A DNA stretch of 30,774 nt from Bacteroidales bacterium (lineage in GTDB: Bacteria; Bacteroidota; Bacteroidia; Bacteroidales; UBA1556). This document shows, one piece after another, positions 16,661-23,942 of the stretch (position 1 is its first letter; every line of letters starts with the position of its first letter). Under the pieces are notes generated by a model. It saw only the letters and a list, made by a program, of their open reading frames with translations, had not been told where the DNA came from and ran no database searches. The DNA lies in NCBI GenBank assembly GCA_023145955.1, contig JAGLDA010000169.1:1-30774 (forward strand), read 5' to 3'. Both the position numbers and the translations under genes were made by a program.

Positions 16661-17239
16661 ATGTTTTTAGAAAATTCAAAAAGTAGTAAACAAGAAGCCG
16701 GCTGGATAGAAGTTGTTTGTGGGTCAATGTTTTCAGGTAAAACAGAGGAATTGATACGACGATTGAAACGTGCTAAAATTGCTAAACAAAAAGTTGAGAT
16801 ATTTAAACCTGCTGTTGATGTACGTTATGATGACGAAAAAGTTGTCTCTCATGACAAAAATGAAATAAACTCTACACCTGTTACTACTTCAGAGGCAATT
16901 TTGTTGATGGCTAACGATATGGACGTAGTTGGAATTGATGAGGCTCAATTTTTTGACGAAAGCCTACCAGCAGTATGTAATGAGTTAGCAAATCGTGGTG
17001 TAAGAGTTATTGTTGCCGGTCTTGATATGGATTTTAAAGGGAAGCCCTTTGGCCCAATGCCAGAGTTATTAGCTATTGCTGAGCATGTTACAAAGGTTCA
17101 TGCTATATGTATGCGATGTGGTAAACTTGCTCAGGTATCGCATAGAACAGTAGTAAGCGATAAACTTGTTATGCTTGGCGAAACAGATAGTTATGAGCCA
17201 CTATGTAGAGGTTGTTATAATAAGGCTATGAAAGAGTAA
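16661..17239 (+). CDS. tdk: Thymidine kinase (type II)
   Basis: It phosphorylates thymidine to dTMP with ATP in the pyrimidine salvage pathway. The 192-residue length is typical for the TK1-like family. The P-loop GSMFSGKT is at 21-28; DEAQFFDE at 93-100 supplies the catalytic glutamate (E94) and Mg-binding region; the lasso/zinc site has C150-x2-C153 and C182-x2-C185. The N-terminal leader before the P-loop matches the form seen in Bacteroidia. A hairpin terminator follows 10 bases after the stop, so tdk is transcribed alone. Confidence 0.97.
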   Translation: MFLENSKSSKQEAGWIEVVCGSMFSGKTEELIRRLKRAKIAKQKVEIFKPAVDVRYDDEKVVSHDKNEINSTPVTTSEAILLMANDMDVVGIDEAQFFDESLPAVCNELANRGVRVIVAGLDMDFKGKPFGPMPELLAIAEHVTKVHAICMRCGKLAQVSHRTVVSDKLVMLGETDSYEPLCRGCYNKAMKE

Positions 17240-17248
17240 CAGCTTTTT

Positions 17249-17271
17249 GAAAATTAATTTTCTGTTTTTTT
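17249..17271 (+). terminator. Rho-independent terminator of tdk
   Basis: GAAAATTAATTTTC (17249-17262) is a palindromic stem followed by TG and seven T residues (17265-17271). It begins 10 bases after the tdk stop. The stem is AT-rich, hence only moderate strength. Confidence 0.6.
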
Positions 17272-17399
17272 AAATGTAATTTTCAACTCTTTTGCAAAAA
17301 AATATTTGATTTTGATAATAGCTAAAATTCCTAGTGCCCATTACCTTAAATGCCTTTCTAAATATAAAATGAAAATCATAATAGTAATATAGTTTTTAT

Positions 17400-17407
17400 T
17401 ATCTTTG
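17400..17407 (+). promoter_or_regulatory. -7 promoter box for the thioesterase gene
   Basis: TATCTTTG matches TAnnTTTG exactly, 94 bases before the ATG at 17502. No good -33 element was seen. The remainder of the 17240-17501 gap shows nothing else I can name. Confidence 0.35.
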
Positions 17408-17501
17408 GGCTATAATGGTGTTTGAGCAAAATCATAAATGCTTATCATATGTGTTTAACGGATTATAGGCTTACATATAGATTTAATTAGAACAATATAA
17501 T

Positions 17502-17924
17502 ATGGCACGTATAAAATTAATACTTCCCGAGAAATTTAATTTTTCAACACAACTTGATATTCGGATAACGGATATAAATTATGGTGGACATCTTGGTAAT
17601 GATTCTGTTTTAGGGATGATTCATGAGGCAAGGATGAGACTATTGGCTGATAAGGGTTTTTCGGAAAGTGATATAGATGGAATTGGCATAATAATGCTTG
17701 ATTCAGTAATTAATTATTCTTCTGAAGGATTTTATGGTGATAAACTTAGAATTGATGTTACTGTAGATGAAATTACAAATTCAGGCTGTGATATTTTTTA
17801 TCGTTTTGTAAATATAGCAAATGAAAAAATAATTGTAAGAGCAAAAACTAATATTGCATTCTATAATTATATTAGTAAAAAAGTATGCAGAACTCCAGAG
17901 ATGTTTTTAAAGGCTTTTAAATAA
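17502..17924 (+). CDS. Hotdog-fold acyl-CoA thioesterase (4HBT family)
   Basis: This 140-residue cytoplasmic protein is of single-hotdog size. It shows the 4HBT/YbgC-like pattern RITDINYGGHLGNDSVLGMIHEARM, which corresponds to the family D-x-N-x-x-x-H-x-N active-site region (D24, N26, H30, N33), followed by the long hotdog helix and the beta strands with GFYGDKLRIDV and IFYRF. Expected activity is hydrolysis of an acyl-CoA thioester; substrate chain length is not predictable. It sits alone between tdk and the repeat block and has an individual -7 box. Confidence 0.85.
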   Translation: MARIKLILPEKFNFSTQLDIRITDINYGGHLGNDSVLGMIHEARMRLLADKGFSESDIDGIGIIMLDSVINYSSEGFYGDKLRIDVTVDEITNSGCDIFYRFVNIANEKIIVRAKTNIAFYNYISKKVCRTPEMFLKAFK

Positions 17925-18077
17925 TCTTTAATCATTTCGTTTTTATTAAGAATTTTGGTTCTACAGAGTTTCGTGTGGGTTTACTAAATATTGAATTTAT
18001 ATTTGGATAGAATAATTACTAATCTATCATATTTTAATCTATTTTGCAAATCTAAAACCTATCATAATAATCAGCGT

Positions 18078-18103
18078 ATTTACTGTGCGAAGCACTAGTA
18101 AAT
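18078..18103. repeat. GCGAAGC-capped hairpin
   Basis: ATTTACTGTGC (18078-18088) pairs with GCAC and AGTAAAT (18092-18103) around a GAA loop, with a single bulged T at 18096. The apex GCGAAGC is known as an unusually stable DNA mini-hairpin. Confidence 0.6.
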
Positions 18104-18222
18104 CAGCATCTAAGATATTTTCTTGCTTGCTTTACTAGATAATTATTTTAGTCGCTGATTTTTACCTTGCCTACCATCCCTATCGGGAGGAAATCCGGCA
18201 GGATAGGTGATTATTATGATTG

Positions 18223-18239
18223 TTTCAGCGAAGCTGAAA
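18223..18239. repeat. Second GCGAAGC-capped hairpin
   Basis: TTTCAGC (18223-18229) and GCTGAAA (18233-18239) pair perfectly around GAA. The copy at 26.1 kb keeps a decayed form, TTTCAGCAAAGCAGAAA, and the one at 22.98 kb only the left arm. Confidence 0.6.
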
Positions 18240-18364
18240 TAAAATACCCACAACAAAACCAGTAGAACCAGAATTTTTTTCTGCTGTTGCTATTTATGCA
18301 TATGTTATTGGAGTGAATACAATAGAAATAAAATCATTTATATACGTGCTACAATAATATATTG

Positions 18365-18372
18365 TACATTTG
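18365..18372 (+). promoter_or_regulatory. -7 promoter box for the patatin gene
   Basis: TACATTTG matches TAnnTTTG exactly, 45 bases before the ATG at 18418. No clear -33 element was found. Confidence 0.4.
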
Positions 18373-18417
18373 AATTGCCTTAAATATTAATTGAAGAAAT
18401 AAAATATACTAAACAAT

Positions 18418-19326
18418 ATGGAACAAAAGAACATCGTAAAAAAAACAACCGTTTCGCTAGTTTTGGGTAGTGGAGGAGCAAGGGGACTAGCCCATATTGG
18501 TGTAATAAAGTGGCTTGAAGATAACGATTTTGAAATTAAGTCTATTTCAGGCTGTTCAATTGGTGCTCTAATTGGCGGTGTATATGCTGCAGGCAAATTG
18601 GATCAATTAGAAGCATGGTTGGTTTCACTTACTAAAACGGACATTGCATCATTACTTGATTTTTCATGGGGAAATGGTGGTATTTTTAAAGGCGATAAAA
18701 TAATCAATACTTTAGTACGCTTTTTAGAGGATATTAAGATTGAAAACCTATCAATTCCATTTACTGCTGTGGCAACGGATATTAATACTGAAAAAGAGGT
18801 TTGGATTAATACAGGTTCTCTTTTTGATGCCATTAGAGCATCTGTTTCGCTTCCACTTTTTTTTACTCCAGTAAAAAATGGGGAATCTGTACTTATTGAT
18901 GGAGGAGTTTTGAATCCGGTACCAATTGCACCTACTTTCAATGATGACACTGATTTAACTATTGCTGTGAATCTTGGAGGGGCAATCGTTAATATAGATA
19001 CTGATTTAAAGAATGATTTAGATGATTATAAAGATATTACTGAATTTCAAAGTAAGATAAAAAAATTCATTGGTACACTTAATATAAATAATGATAAAAT
19101 TAATACAAAAAGCTGGACTATGTATGAAGTTGCTGATAAGGCTTTTGATACAATGCAAAGTGCAATTGCCAGAATGAAAATTGCTTCATATCCACCTGAT
19201 TTAGAAATAGAAATTGCACGAAATGCTTGTGGAACTCTTGATTTTTACCTTTCAGCAGAAATAATTAAATTGGGATATGAAACGGCCCAATCAACGTACA
19301 ATTTTAGTAGTCAAGTGGAAAAATAA
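18418..19326 (+). CDS. Patatin-like phospholipase
   Basis: This 302-residue protein belongs to the patatin/RssA family of lipid acyl hydrolases. The oxyanion hole GSGGARGLAHIG is at 17-28, the nucleophile motif GCSIG at 45-49 with S47, and the catalytic dyad aspartate D161 in IDGGVLNPVP. No signal peptide is seen, so it is probably cytoplasmic or membrane-peripheral, acting on phospholipids or acylglycerols. The C-terminal 100 residues beyond the core are helical and unassigned. It is likely transcribed alone: a -7 box lies before it and a nested hairpin after it. Confidence 0.93.
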   Translation: MEQKNIVKKTTVSLVLGSGGARGLAHIGVIKWLEDNDFEIKSISGCSIGALIGGVYAAGKLDQLEAWLVSLTKTDIASLLDFSWGNGGIFKGDKIINTLVRFLEDIKIENLSIPFTAVATDINTEKEVWINTGSLFDAIRASVSLPLFFTPVKNGESVLIDGGVLNPVPIAPTFNDDTDLTIAVNLGGAIVNIDTDLKNDLDDYKDITEFQSKIKKFIGTLNINNDKINTKSWTMYEVADKAFDTMQSAIARMKIASYPPDLEIEIARNACGTLDFYLSAEIIKLGYETAQSTYNFSSQVEK

Positions 19327-19354
19327 TATAGTTGCTAAATGCTATTGAGTATAA

Positions 19355-19425
19355 ATGCCTAGTAAAGCTATCATTCTTGAGGTTTTTTTATTCTAATGAT
19401 GGCTGCCAACATAAATACCAGGCAT
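19355..19425 (+). other. Nested stem-loop downstream of the patatin gene
   Basis: AGCTATCATT (19366-19375) pairs with AATGATGGCT (19395-19404) over ten positions with one G-U pair; the loop contains a run of seven T. Outside it ATGCCT (19355-19360) pairs with AGGCAT (19420-19425). It begins 29 bases after the patatin stop. It may end transcription or be a separate fold. Confidence 0.4.
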
Positions 19426-19477
19426 CAATATTTCTTTTCTTTTGCTAAAAAACAATCTAAATAGCCTATAGTTTTGC

Positions 19478-19485
19478 TAACTTTG
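19478..19485 (+). promoter_or_regulatory. -7 promoter box for the TonB receptor operon
   Basis: TAACTTTG is an exact TAnnTTTG match, 77 bases upstream of the ATG at 19563. No TTTG element was seen at the usual -33 distance. Confidence 0.4.
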
Positions 19486-19562
19486 CATTGTAAGAAGTAT
19501 AAAAATAGGAATTATAGATTAAAAAATTATCAAATGACTATTCTATCTTAAGAATAAAGAAA

Positions 19563-21935
19563 ATGAATGTTATAAACAAATGTGCTTTTAAATTATTAAT
19601 TATTTCTTTAATGGTATTATTTAGTGTTAATTTAAATGCTCAAACTACTTTTACTCAAACAATAAAAGGAGTAGTTACGGATTTAGATTCTGAGATGCCA
19701 CTAATAGGAGCAACTGTTGTTATGATAGGCTCTAGCCCAATAGTTGGGTCAATAACCGATATTGATGGAAGATATATTTTTAAATCAATTCCCATAGGAA
19801 GGCATAGTTTCAAGATATCATTTATTGGCTATGAAGATGTGTATTTAAACGAGATATTGCTTGAATCAGGTAAAGAGGTAGTAATGGATGTTGCTATGAC
19901 AGAAAATATATCTGAATTAGAAACTGTTGTTATTATTGCCAAAGATGATAAAAGTGAGGCTATAAATCAAATGACAACTGTTAGTGCAAATCAGATTACT
20001 ATAGAATCAACTTCGAGAATAGCAGCAGGGATAAATGATCCTGGTAGAACTATACAATCTCTGGCAGGAGTTGCTACATCTTCTGACAAAACAAATGAAC
20101 TTGTAATAAGGGGAAACTCACCAAGAGGTGTTCTTTGGCGAATGGAAGGCGTTGAAATTCCGAATCCAAATCACTTTAGTAGTGAGGGAGGCTCAGGAGG
20201 AGGAGTGAGTGCATTAAGTACACAAGTTTTAGCTAATTCGGATTTCATAACCAGTGCTTTTCCTGCAGAATATGGAAATGCTATTTCAGGTGTTTACGAC
20301 TTACGATTAAGAAAAGGTAATTCCGAAAAAAGAGAATATACTGTTCAACTAGGTGTATTAGGACTACAAGTTGCCGCAGAAGGTCCTTTCAAAAAAGGAT
20401 CTCAAGCATCTTACCTTTTTAACTATAGATATTCTACCTTTTCGTTATTAAATAAGGTAAGTGATTTAACAATTGGAGGAAGTATTCCTACTTGGCAAGA
20501 TTTATCTTTCAAAATTTTTCTGCCAACAAAAAAAGCTGGACATTTTTCAATTTGGGGGCTTGGTGGAAACAGTATTTATGAAGATTTGGCTGTACAAGAT
20601 AGTACGCAATGGAAGTATAAATCTGATTATCGACAAGAGGTGTCAATAAATAGCCTTGGCATTATAGGTTTAACTCATAATTATTTATTTGATAATAATA
20701 AAACATATATAAAAACGACACTTTCAGGATCAAGTACCAATAATGATTTCCTTAGAGATACTCTTGATTATAATTATAACCCATCCACTACATTAAAATT
20801 GTTATATCGCTATAACACAATGAGTGTAAATAGCTTTGTTAATCATAAGTTTAATGCTAAGCATTTACTGCGTTTTGGTGCAAATCTTACAAATAGAGGT
20901 TATAATATAAGCGAATTTGATCTTTATTCGAGTGCTGATAAACAAGAAAGTGAAGGTAATACTTATAGCTCTCAATTGTATTTGCAATGGAAATATAGAA
21001 TTACAAACAAATTTGAGATTATTAGTGGAATTCATTTTTCGTATTTAATGCTTAATAAAAAACATGCAATTGAACCAAGGTTAGGACTAAAGTGGAAGTT
21101 AAACAAAAAGAATATTGTAAGTTTAGGGTTTGGTTTACATAGTAAAGCAGAACCTGTATCGGTTTATTTTTCTGAGGAGCATCTTGCTGATGGCACAATT
21201 TCTTACCCTAATAAAAATCTTGATTTTACTAAATCAGCACATTTAGTTTTAGGATATAATTGGAATTTTGCAAATGATTTTAGATTAAAATCAGAAATAT
21301 ATTATCAACATATTTATAATGTTCCTATTGATATTAGTGATATAACTGGTACACGTAGTAGTCTTAATTTTAGAACTAGAATTCCAAATACCGAGTTATC
21401 AAATGAAGGAACAGGAATAAATTATGGTGTAGAAATAACTTTAGAGAAATTTTTCTCAAATAATTGGTATGCTCTAGTTACTTCTTCTATATTTGATTCA
21501 AAATATACTATGCCTGGTTTTGAAGAAAGAAATACATTATTTAATAGTAATTATATATATAATGTGGTAGCTGGTAAGGAATTTTGTTTTGGATCTAATG
21601 ATCAGAATGTTATAGGTTTAAATATTAGAACCACCTGGAGAGGAGGGTATAGAAACATACCATATAACGAAGCTGAATCTATTAATCAAGATAAGCCAAT
21701 TTATGATTACGATGAAGCATATAGTCAAAGGTTACCTGATTATTATAGAATTGATTTAGGTATAAATTATAGTTATAATACCTCAGATAAAGTATGGAAA
21801 GTTTCTATTGATATTCAGAATATAACAAATGCTAAAAACATCAATCAGCAATATTATAATTCAGAGCTTAATCAAATTTCCAATTCGTATTATCAAGGGA
21901 TAGTTCCCAATGTAAATCTAATTGTTGAATTTTAA
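19563..21935 (+). CDS. TonB-dependent outer-membrane receptor with carboxypeptidase-like N-domain
   Basis: This 790-residue receptor has a signal peptide (about 1-27, ending LNAQ), a carboxypeptidase-regulatory-like domain at about 33-115 (IKGVVTDLDSEMPLIGATV, SITDIDGRYIFKSIPIG), a plug at about 125-235 (AGINDPGRTIQSLAGVATSS, NELVIRGNSPRGVLW) and a 22-strand-type barrel ending VNLIVEF. It would import a ligand across the outer membrane using TonB energy. No SusD-like partner is beside it, so a glycan-uptake Sus pair is unlikely; the ligand could be a metal complex, peptide or other small molecule. A small exported DUF6150-type protein follows 71 bases downstream in the same direction. Confidence 0.93.
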   Translation: MNVINKCAFKLLIISLMVLFSVNLNAQTTFTQTIKGVVTDLDSEMPLIGATVVMIGSSPIVGSITDIDGRYIFKSIPIGRHSFKISFIGYEDVYLNEILLESGKEVVMDVAMTENISELETVVIIAKDDKSEAINQMTTVSANQITIESTSRIAAGINDPGRTIQSLAGVATSSDKTNELVIRGNSPRGVLWRMEGVEIPNPNHFSSEGGSGGGVSALSTQVLANSDFITSAFPAEYGNAISGVYDLRLRKGNSEKREYTVQLGVLGLQVAAEGPFKKGSQASYLFNYRYSTFSLLNKVSDLTIGGSIPTWQDLSFKIFLPTKKAGHFSIWGLGGNSIYEDLAVQDSTQWKYKSDYRQEVSINSLGIIGLTHNYLFDNNKTYIKTTLSGSSTNNDFLRDTLDYNYNPSTTLKLLYRYNTMSVNSFVNHKFNAKHLLRFGANLTNRGYNISEFDLYSSADKQESEGNTYSSQLYLQWKYRITNKFEIISGIHFSYLMLNKKHAIEPRLGLKWKLNKKNIVSLGFGLHSKAEPVSVYFSEEHLADGTISYPNKNLDFTKSAHLVLGYNWNFANDFRLKSEIYYQHIYNVPIDISDITGTRSSLNFRTRIPNTELSNEGTGINYGVEITLEKFFSNNWYALVTSSIFDSKYTMPGFEERNTLFNSNYIYNVVAGKEFCFGSNDQNVIGLNIRTTWRGGYRNIPYNEAESINQDKPIYDYDEAYSQRLPDYYRIDLGINYSYNTSDKVWKVSIDIQNITNAKNINQQYYNSELNQISNSYYQGIVPNVNLIVEF

Positions 21936-22006
21936 ATTGGGATAATTACTGGATTTGAAATAAGAACTCCATCATCAGTTGATAATACATAATAAATATA
22001 AAACAT

Positions 22007-22342
22007 ATGAAAACAATATTTTTAATAGCAACAATATTGCTTGCAATTGTAAGTGCTAAAGCACAGAAAGTGTATTCTGTGAATTCAGATTATCAAGCAG
22101 ATATTAAAGTTTATGTGGTTGATGCAGAATATAAAGCTGATCTTTTAGTTTATAAAGTTTCTTCCGACTATCAAGCTGGAGATAATGATGGTAAATGGTT
22201 TTTTACAGATTCAGATTATAAAGCTGATAAGAAAATATTCTTTGTAAAATCAGATTACCAAGCTGATTTAAAGATATTTTTTGTAAAATCTGATTATAAG
22301 GCAGGGTGGAAAAATAAATCTAAGATGCATTTATTATATTGA
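22007..22342 (+). CDS. Small exported repeat protein, DUF6150-like
   Basis: This 111-residue protein has a signal peptide (about 1-20, ending AKAQ) and then six units of about 13 residues of the form K-[VI]-[YF]-x-V-x-S-[DE]-Y-[QK]-A-D: KVYSVNSDYQADI, KVYVVDAEYKADL, LVYKVSSDYQAG, KWFFTDSDYKADK, KIFFVKSDYQADL and KIFFVKSDYKAGW. The repeats alternate aromatic and charged residues and probably stack as beta strands in a short solenoid or roll. I recall this as the DUF6150 family, which has no known role. It is likely periplasmic or surface exposed and co-transcribed with the TonB receptor, which suggests a shared task. Confidence 0.8.
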   Translation: MKTIFLIATILLAIVSAKAQKVYSVNSDYQADIKVYVVDAEYKADLLVYKVSSDYQAGDNDGKWFFTDSDYKADKKIFFVKSDYQADLKIFFVKSDYKAGWKNKSKMHLLY

Positions 22343-22430
22343 TATATCAAAATACATACTTATTCTAAGCAAAAGGAAAATATGCTGATAGAGTTAAAAT
22401 TCTTTCTCTTTATAATTTATACTATTGGTA

Positions 22431-22835
22431 TTAAGTTAGTTTAGAATAGATTTGCTCATCTATCTTTTCACAAATCTCATTAAAAATATTATCAGGGTAA
22501 TTGCGACGTGTATGACTAACTGTGCTTGCTGCAGGAAGCTTATCGTCTAGATTATAATCCAAGAAAAACAATAGGTCGAGTCGAATTCGGCAAAGTGCTA
22601 TAAGCTTACGGTAACTGCTTATATTCTCTTGCTTGCGAATAAAACATAATTTAAAGAATACTACAGGGTCTAGTGATTCCTTGCCTTTTTTGCCATATAA
22701 AGGCTCAGTAAGTTTATAAATAAAACTAAAATCAATACCTCTTTTCATCTTCCTGTAATAGTTGTTTGATGGAATCCGTTTTGATAGGTGGATAGTAGTG
22801 AAAAGCTTTTCCTCATACGTCTTTTTCCCTTGCAT
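22431..22835 (-). pseudogene. Truncated IS1182-like transposase (N-terminal part only)
   Basis: The 134 residues match the N-terminal DUF772-type region of IS1182/IS1380-like DDE transposases: LSKRIPSNNYYRKM, DFSFIYKLTEPLYGKKG, SLDPVVFFKLCFI, then a part with RIRLDLLFFLDYNLDDKLPAASTVSHTR (abridged: LPAASTVSHTRR) and IFNEICEKI. The reading frame ends at KLT just where the catalytic DDE domain should begin; a full enzyme has 400-550 residues. No remaining DDE part occurs downstream before the DUF6150 gene. I saw no complete terminal inverted repeats or target duplication. It is therefore a dead remnant. Confidence 0.8.
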
Positions 22836-22942
22836 AATGAACAGTTTTATGGTTTATAAAATCAGACCTCTAATATACGGAAAATTTGTCTATAGGTCAA
22901 GTGTATTTTCCTTAGGGGATATAATAACACTAAATGCAATTA

Positions 22943-22989
22943 TTTTTTAGACGTTGATTATTATGATTTTATATGATTTATTTCAGCAA
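22943..22989 (+). repeat. Dispersed intergenic repeat, copy at 22.9 kb
   Basis: This 47-base stretch matches 26098-26144 at 43 of 47 positions. It begins with TTTTTTAGACG and ends with TTTCAGCAA. Its core TGATTATTATGAT also occurs at 18208-18220 and inverted at 18061-18073. It lies in the 294-base gap between the transposase remnant and rex, together with the terminator at 23037-23083; nothing else was recognised there. Confidence 0.65.
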
Positions 22990-23036
22990 TACCTGGTCTG
23001 CCGACAAGGCCGCCTTTGTATCTTATTTTGTCATGA

Positions 23037-23083
23037 TTTTTAGATGTAGACTGCCTGAAAGCAGGCAGGTCTACATCTAAAAA
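23037..23083 (-). terminator. Near-perfect terminator hairpin after rex
   Basis: TTTTTAGATGTAGAC plus TGCCTG (23037-23057) pairs with CAGGCA and GTCTACATCTAAAAA (23062-23083) around an AAAG loop, with one bulged G: 21 pairs. It has A/T runs at both ends and could act on both strands. It starts 46 bases after the rex stop on the minus strand. Confidence 0.65.
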
Positions 23084-23129
23084 TTATTATAGTTACGTAC
23101 TGATATTTTGCCCTAAAAATTTTATAGTA

Positions 23130-23774
23130 TTACAAAAATTCAGCGTGTCGTGGTTTTGCAAAATAGGCAACTTTCTCCAAGGAAGTAATTACATCATATT
23201 CTTCTAGGAAAGCATGATCTAATTTCAATGAAACAGGAGTATAATTCATAATGCCAAGGATTCCTGCATCAACCATTCTAGCACTTATTTCTTTGGCATA
23301 TTCTGGTGGTACGGTTAAAATGCCGATTGTAATATTCTCTCTAATAATTATTTTCTTAAGATTGTCTATATTATGGCATAGTGTTCCTCCAAAGGAGTCC
23401 CCAATCTTGTCAGGATTATTATCAAAAACCGCACTTAGATTCAGTCTAGTATTACTACTATTTAGGTATTCTAATAATGCTTGGCCTAGTTTACCAATTC
23501 CTATAATTGCAACATTTTGTTCTGAAGAAGAGCAATCAATTATTTCACCAATCAGCTTTATAAGGTTTTCAATACCATATCCTTTTCTTAAGGTGCCGGT
23601 ATGTCCTATAAGCATTATATCACGTCGTACTTGTACGGGTGTAATATGAAGTAATTTGGCTAATTCGTGCGAGTAGATATGGTCAGTGCCATTATCAAGT
23701 TCTCTTTGTAATACTCTTCTATATTTGCTTAATCGTTCTATTGTTCTTTCTGGTAATAATTTCATTGCTTTCAA
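23130..23774 (-). CDS. rex: Redox-sensing transcriptional repressor Rex
   Basis: This 214-residue homodimeric repressor senses the NADH/NAD+ ratio and represses fermentation or respiration genes when NADH is low. The N-terminal winged helix is clear: LPERTIERLSKYRRVLQREL, then ELAKLLHITPVQVRRDIMLIG (abridged: ITPVQVRRDIMLIG), and GYGIENL. The Rossmann domain carries VAIIGIGKLGQALLEYLN at about 88-105. A domain-swapped C-terminal helix follows. ATG at 23774 gives MKAMKLLPERT; Met4 (23765) is an equally good start. Upstream lie a -7 box (23814-23821) and four palindromic half-sites (23833-23870), so self-regulation is likely. The gene is followed by a strong terminator. Confidence 0.96.
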   Translation of the reverse strand: MKAMKLLPERTIERLSKYRRVLQRELDNGTDHIYSHELAKLLHITPVQVRRDIMLIGHTGTLRKGYGIENLIKLIGEIIDCSSSEQNVAIIGIGKLGQALLEYLNSSNTRLNLSAVFDNNPDKIGDSFGGTLCHNIDNLKKIIIRENITIGILTVPPEYAKEISARMVDAGILGIMNYTPVSLKLDHAFLEEYDVITSLEKVAYFAKPRHAEFL

Positions 23775-23813
23775 TTTTAAAATTGAGTAATCTATAAATA
23801 TATTTATCTAATG

Positions 23814-23821
23814 CAAAGATA
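23814..23821 (-). promoter_or_regulatory. -7 promoter box for rex
   Basis: The minus strand reads TATCTTTG, an exact TAnnTTTG match, 40 bases upstream of the rex ATG. The half-site array begins 12 bases further upstream, over the -33 region. Confidence 0.55.
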
Positions 23822-23832
23822 CATAAAAAAAA

Positions 23833-23871
23833 TGTTATGTGATTTTTATAACAGTTGTTATTTAATAACAA
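23833..23871. promoter_or_regulatory. Array of four TGTTAT/ATAACA half-sites, likely Rex operators
   Basis: The half-sites alternate: TGTTAT (23833-23838), ATAACA (23848-23853), TGTTAT (23856-23861), ATAACA (23865-23870). The pair on the right forms TTGTTATTTAATAACAA (23855-23871), very like the Rex site of Clostridia TTGTTAANNNNTTAACAA but with a spacer one base shorter. The array overlaps the expected -33 region of the rex promoter, so binding would block transcription. Confidence 0.6.
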
Positions 23872-23942
23872 TGAAATGGGCATTTATCAGCTTTATAAAA
23901 TGCTAAAAATAGTAGAAAATACAGTAATAAATGGTGCAATTA

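Larger units (their letters stand above)
17951..18275. repeat. 325-base intergenic block bounded by inverted repeats and holding GCGAAGC-capped hairpins
   Basis: This fills most of the 493-base gap between the thioesterase and patatin genes (17925-18417). The ends, 17951-17982 and 18244-18275, are inverted repeats matching at 25 of 32 positions, sharing TGGTTCTAC and TGTGGGT. Inside, ATCATAATAATCA (18061-18073) is repeated in inverse as TGATTATTATGAT (18208-18220). Two hairpins (18078-18103 and 18223-18239) lie within, and 18179-18207 holds CCTATC/GATAGG around a GC-rich loop. No ORF of note is present. The arrangement resembles a decayed palindromic element or a REP/MITE-like sequence. Confidence 0.6.

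Noticed and set aside
16515..16727. 70-residue minus-strand frame across the tdk start
   Set aside because: It overlaps both the acidic-protein start and tdk, lacks a family match and is just a by-product of AT-rich sequence.
18078..18239. Integron attC site or CRISPR repeats
   Set aside because: There is no integrase, no R-box core pair and no regular spacer pattern; the hairpins differ in sequence outside the GCGAAGC apex.
22339..22350. Palindrome TTGATATATCAA over the DUF6150 stop
   Set aside because: It is a short AT-rich palindrome that can arise by chance and has no T tract.
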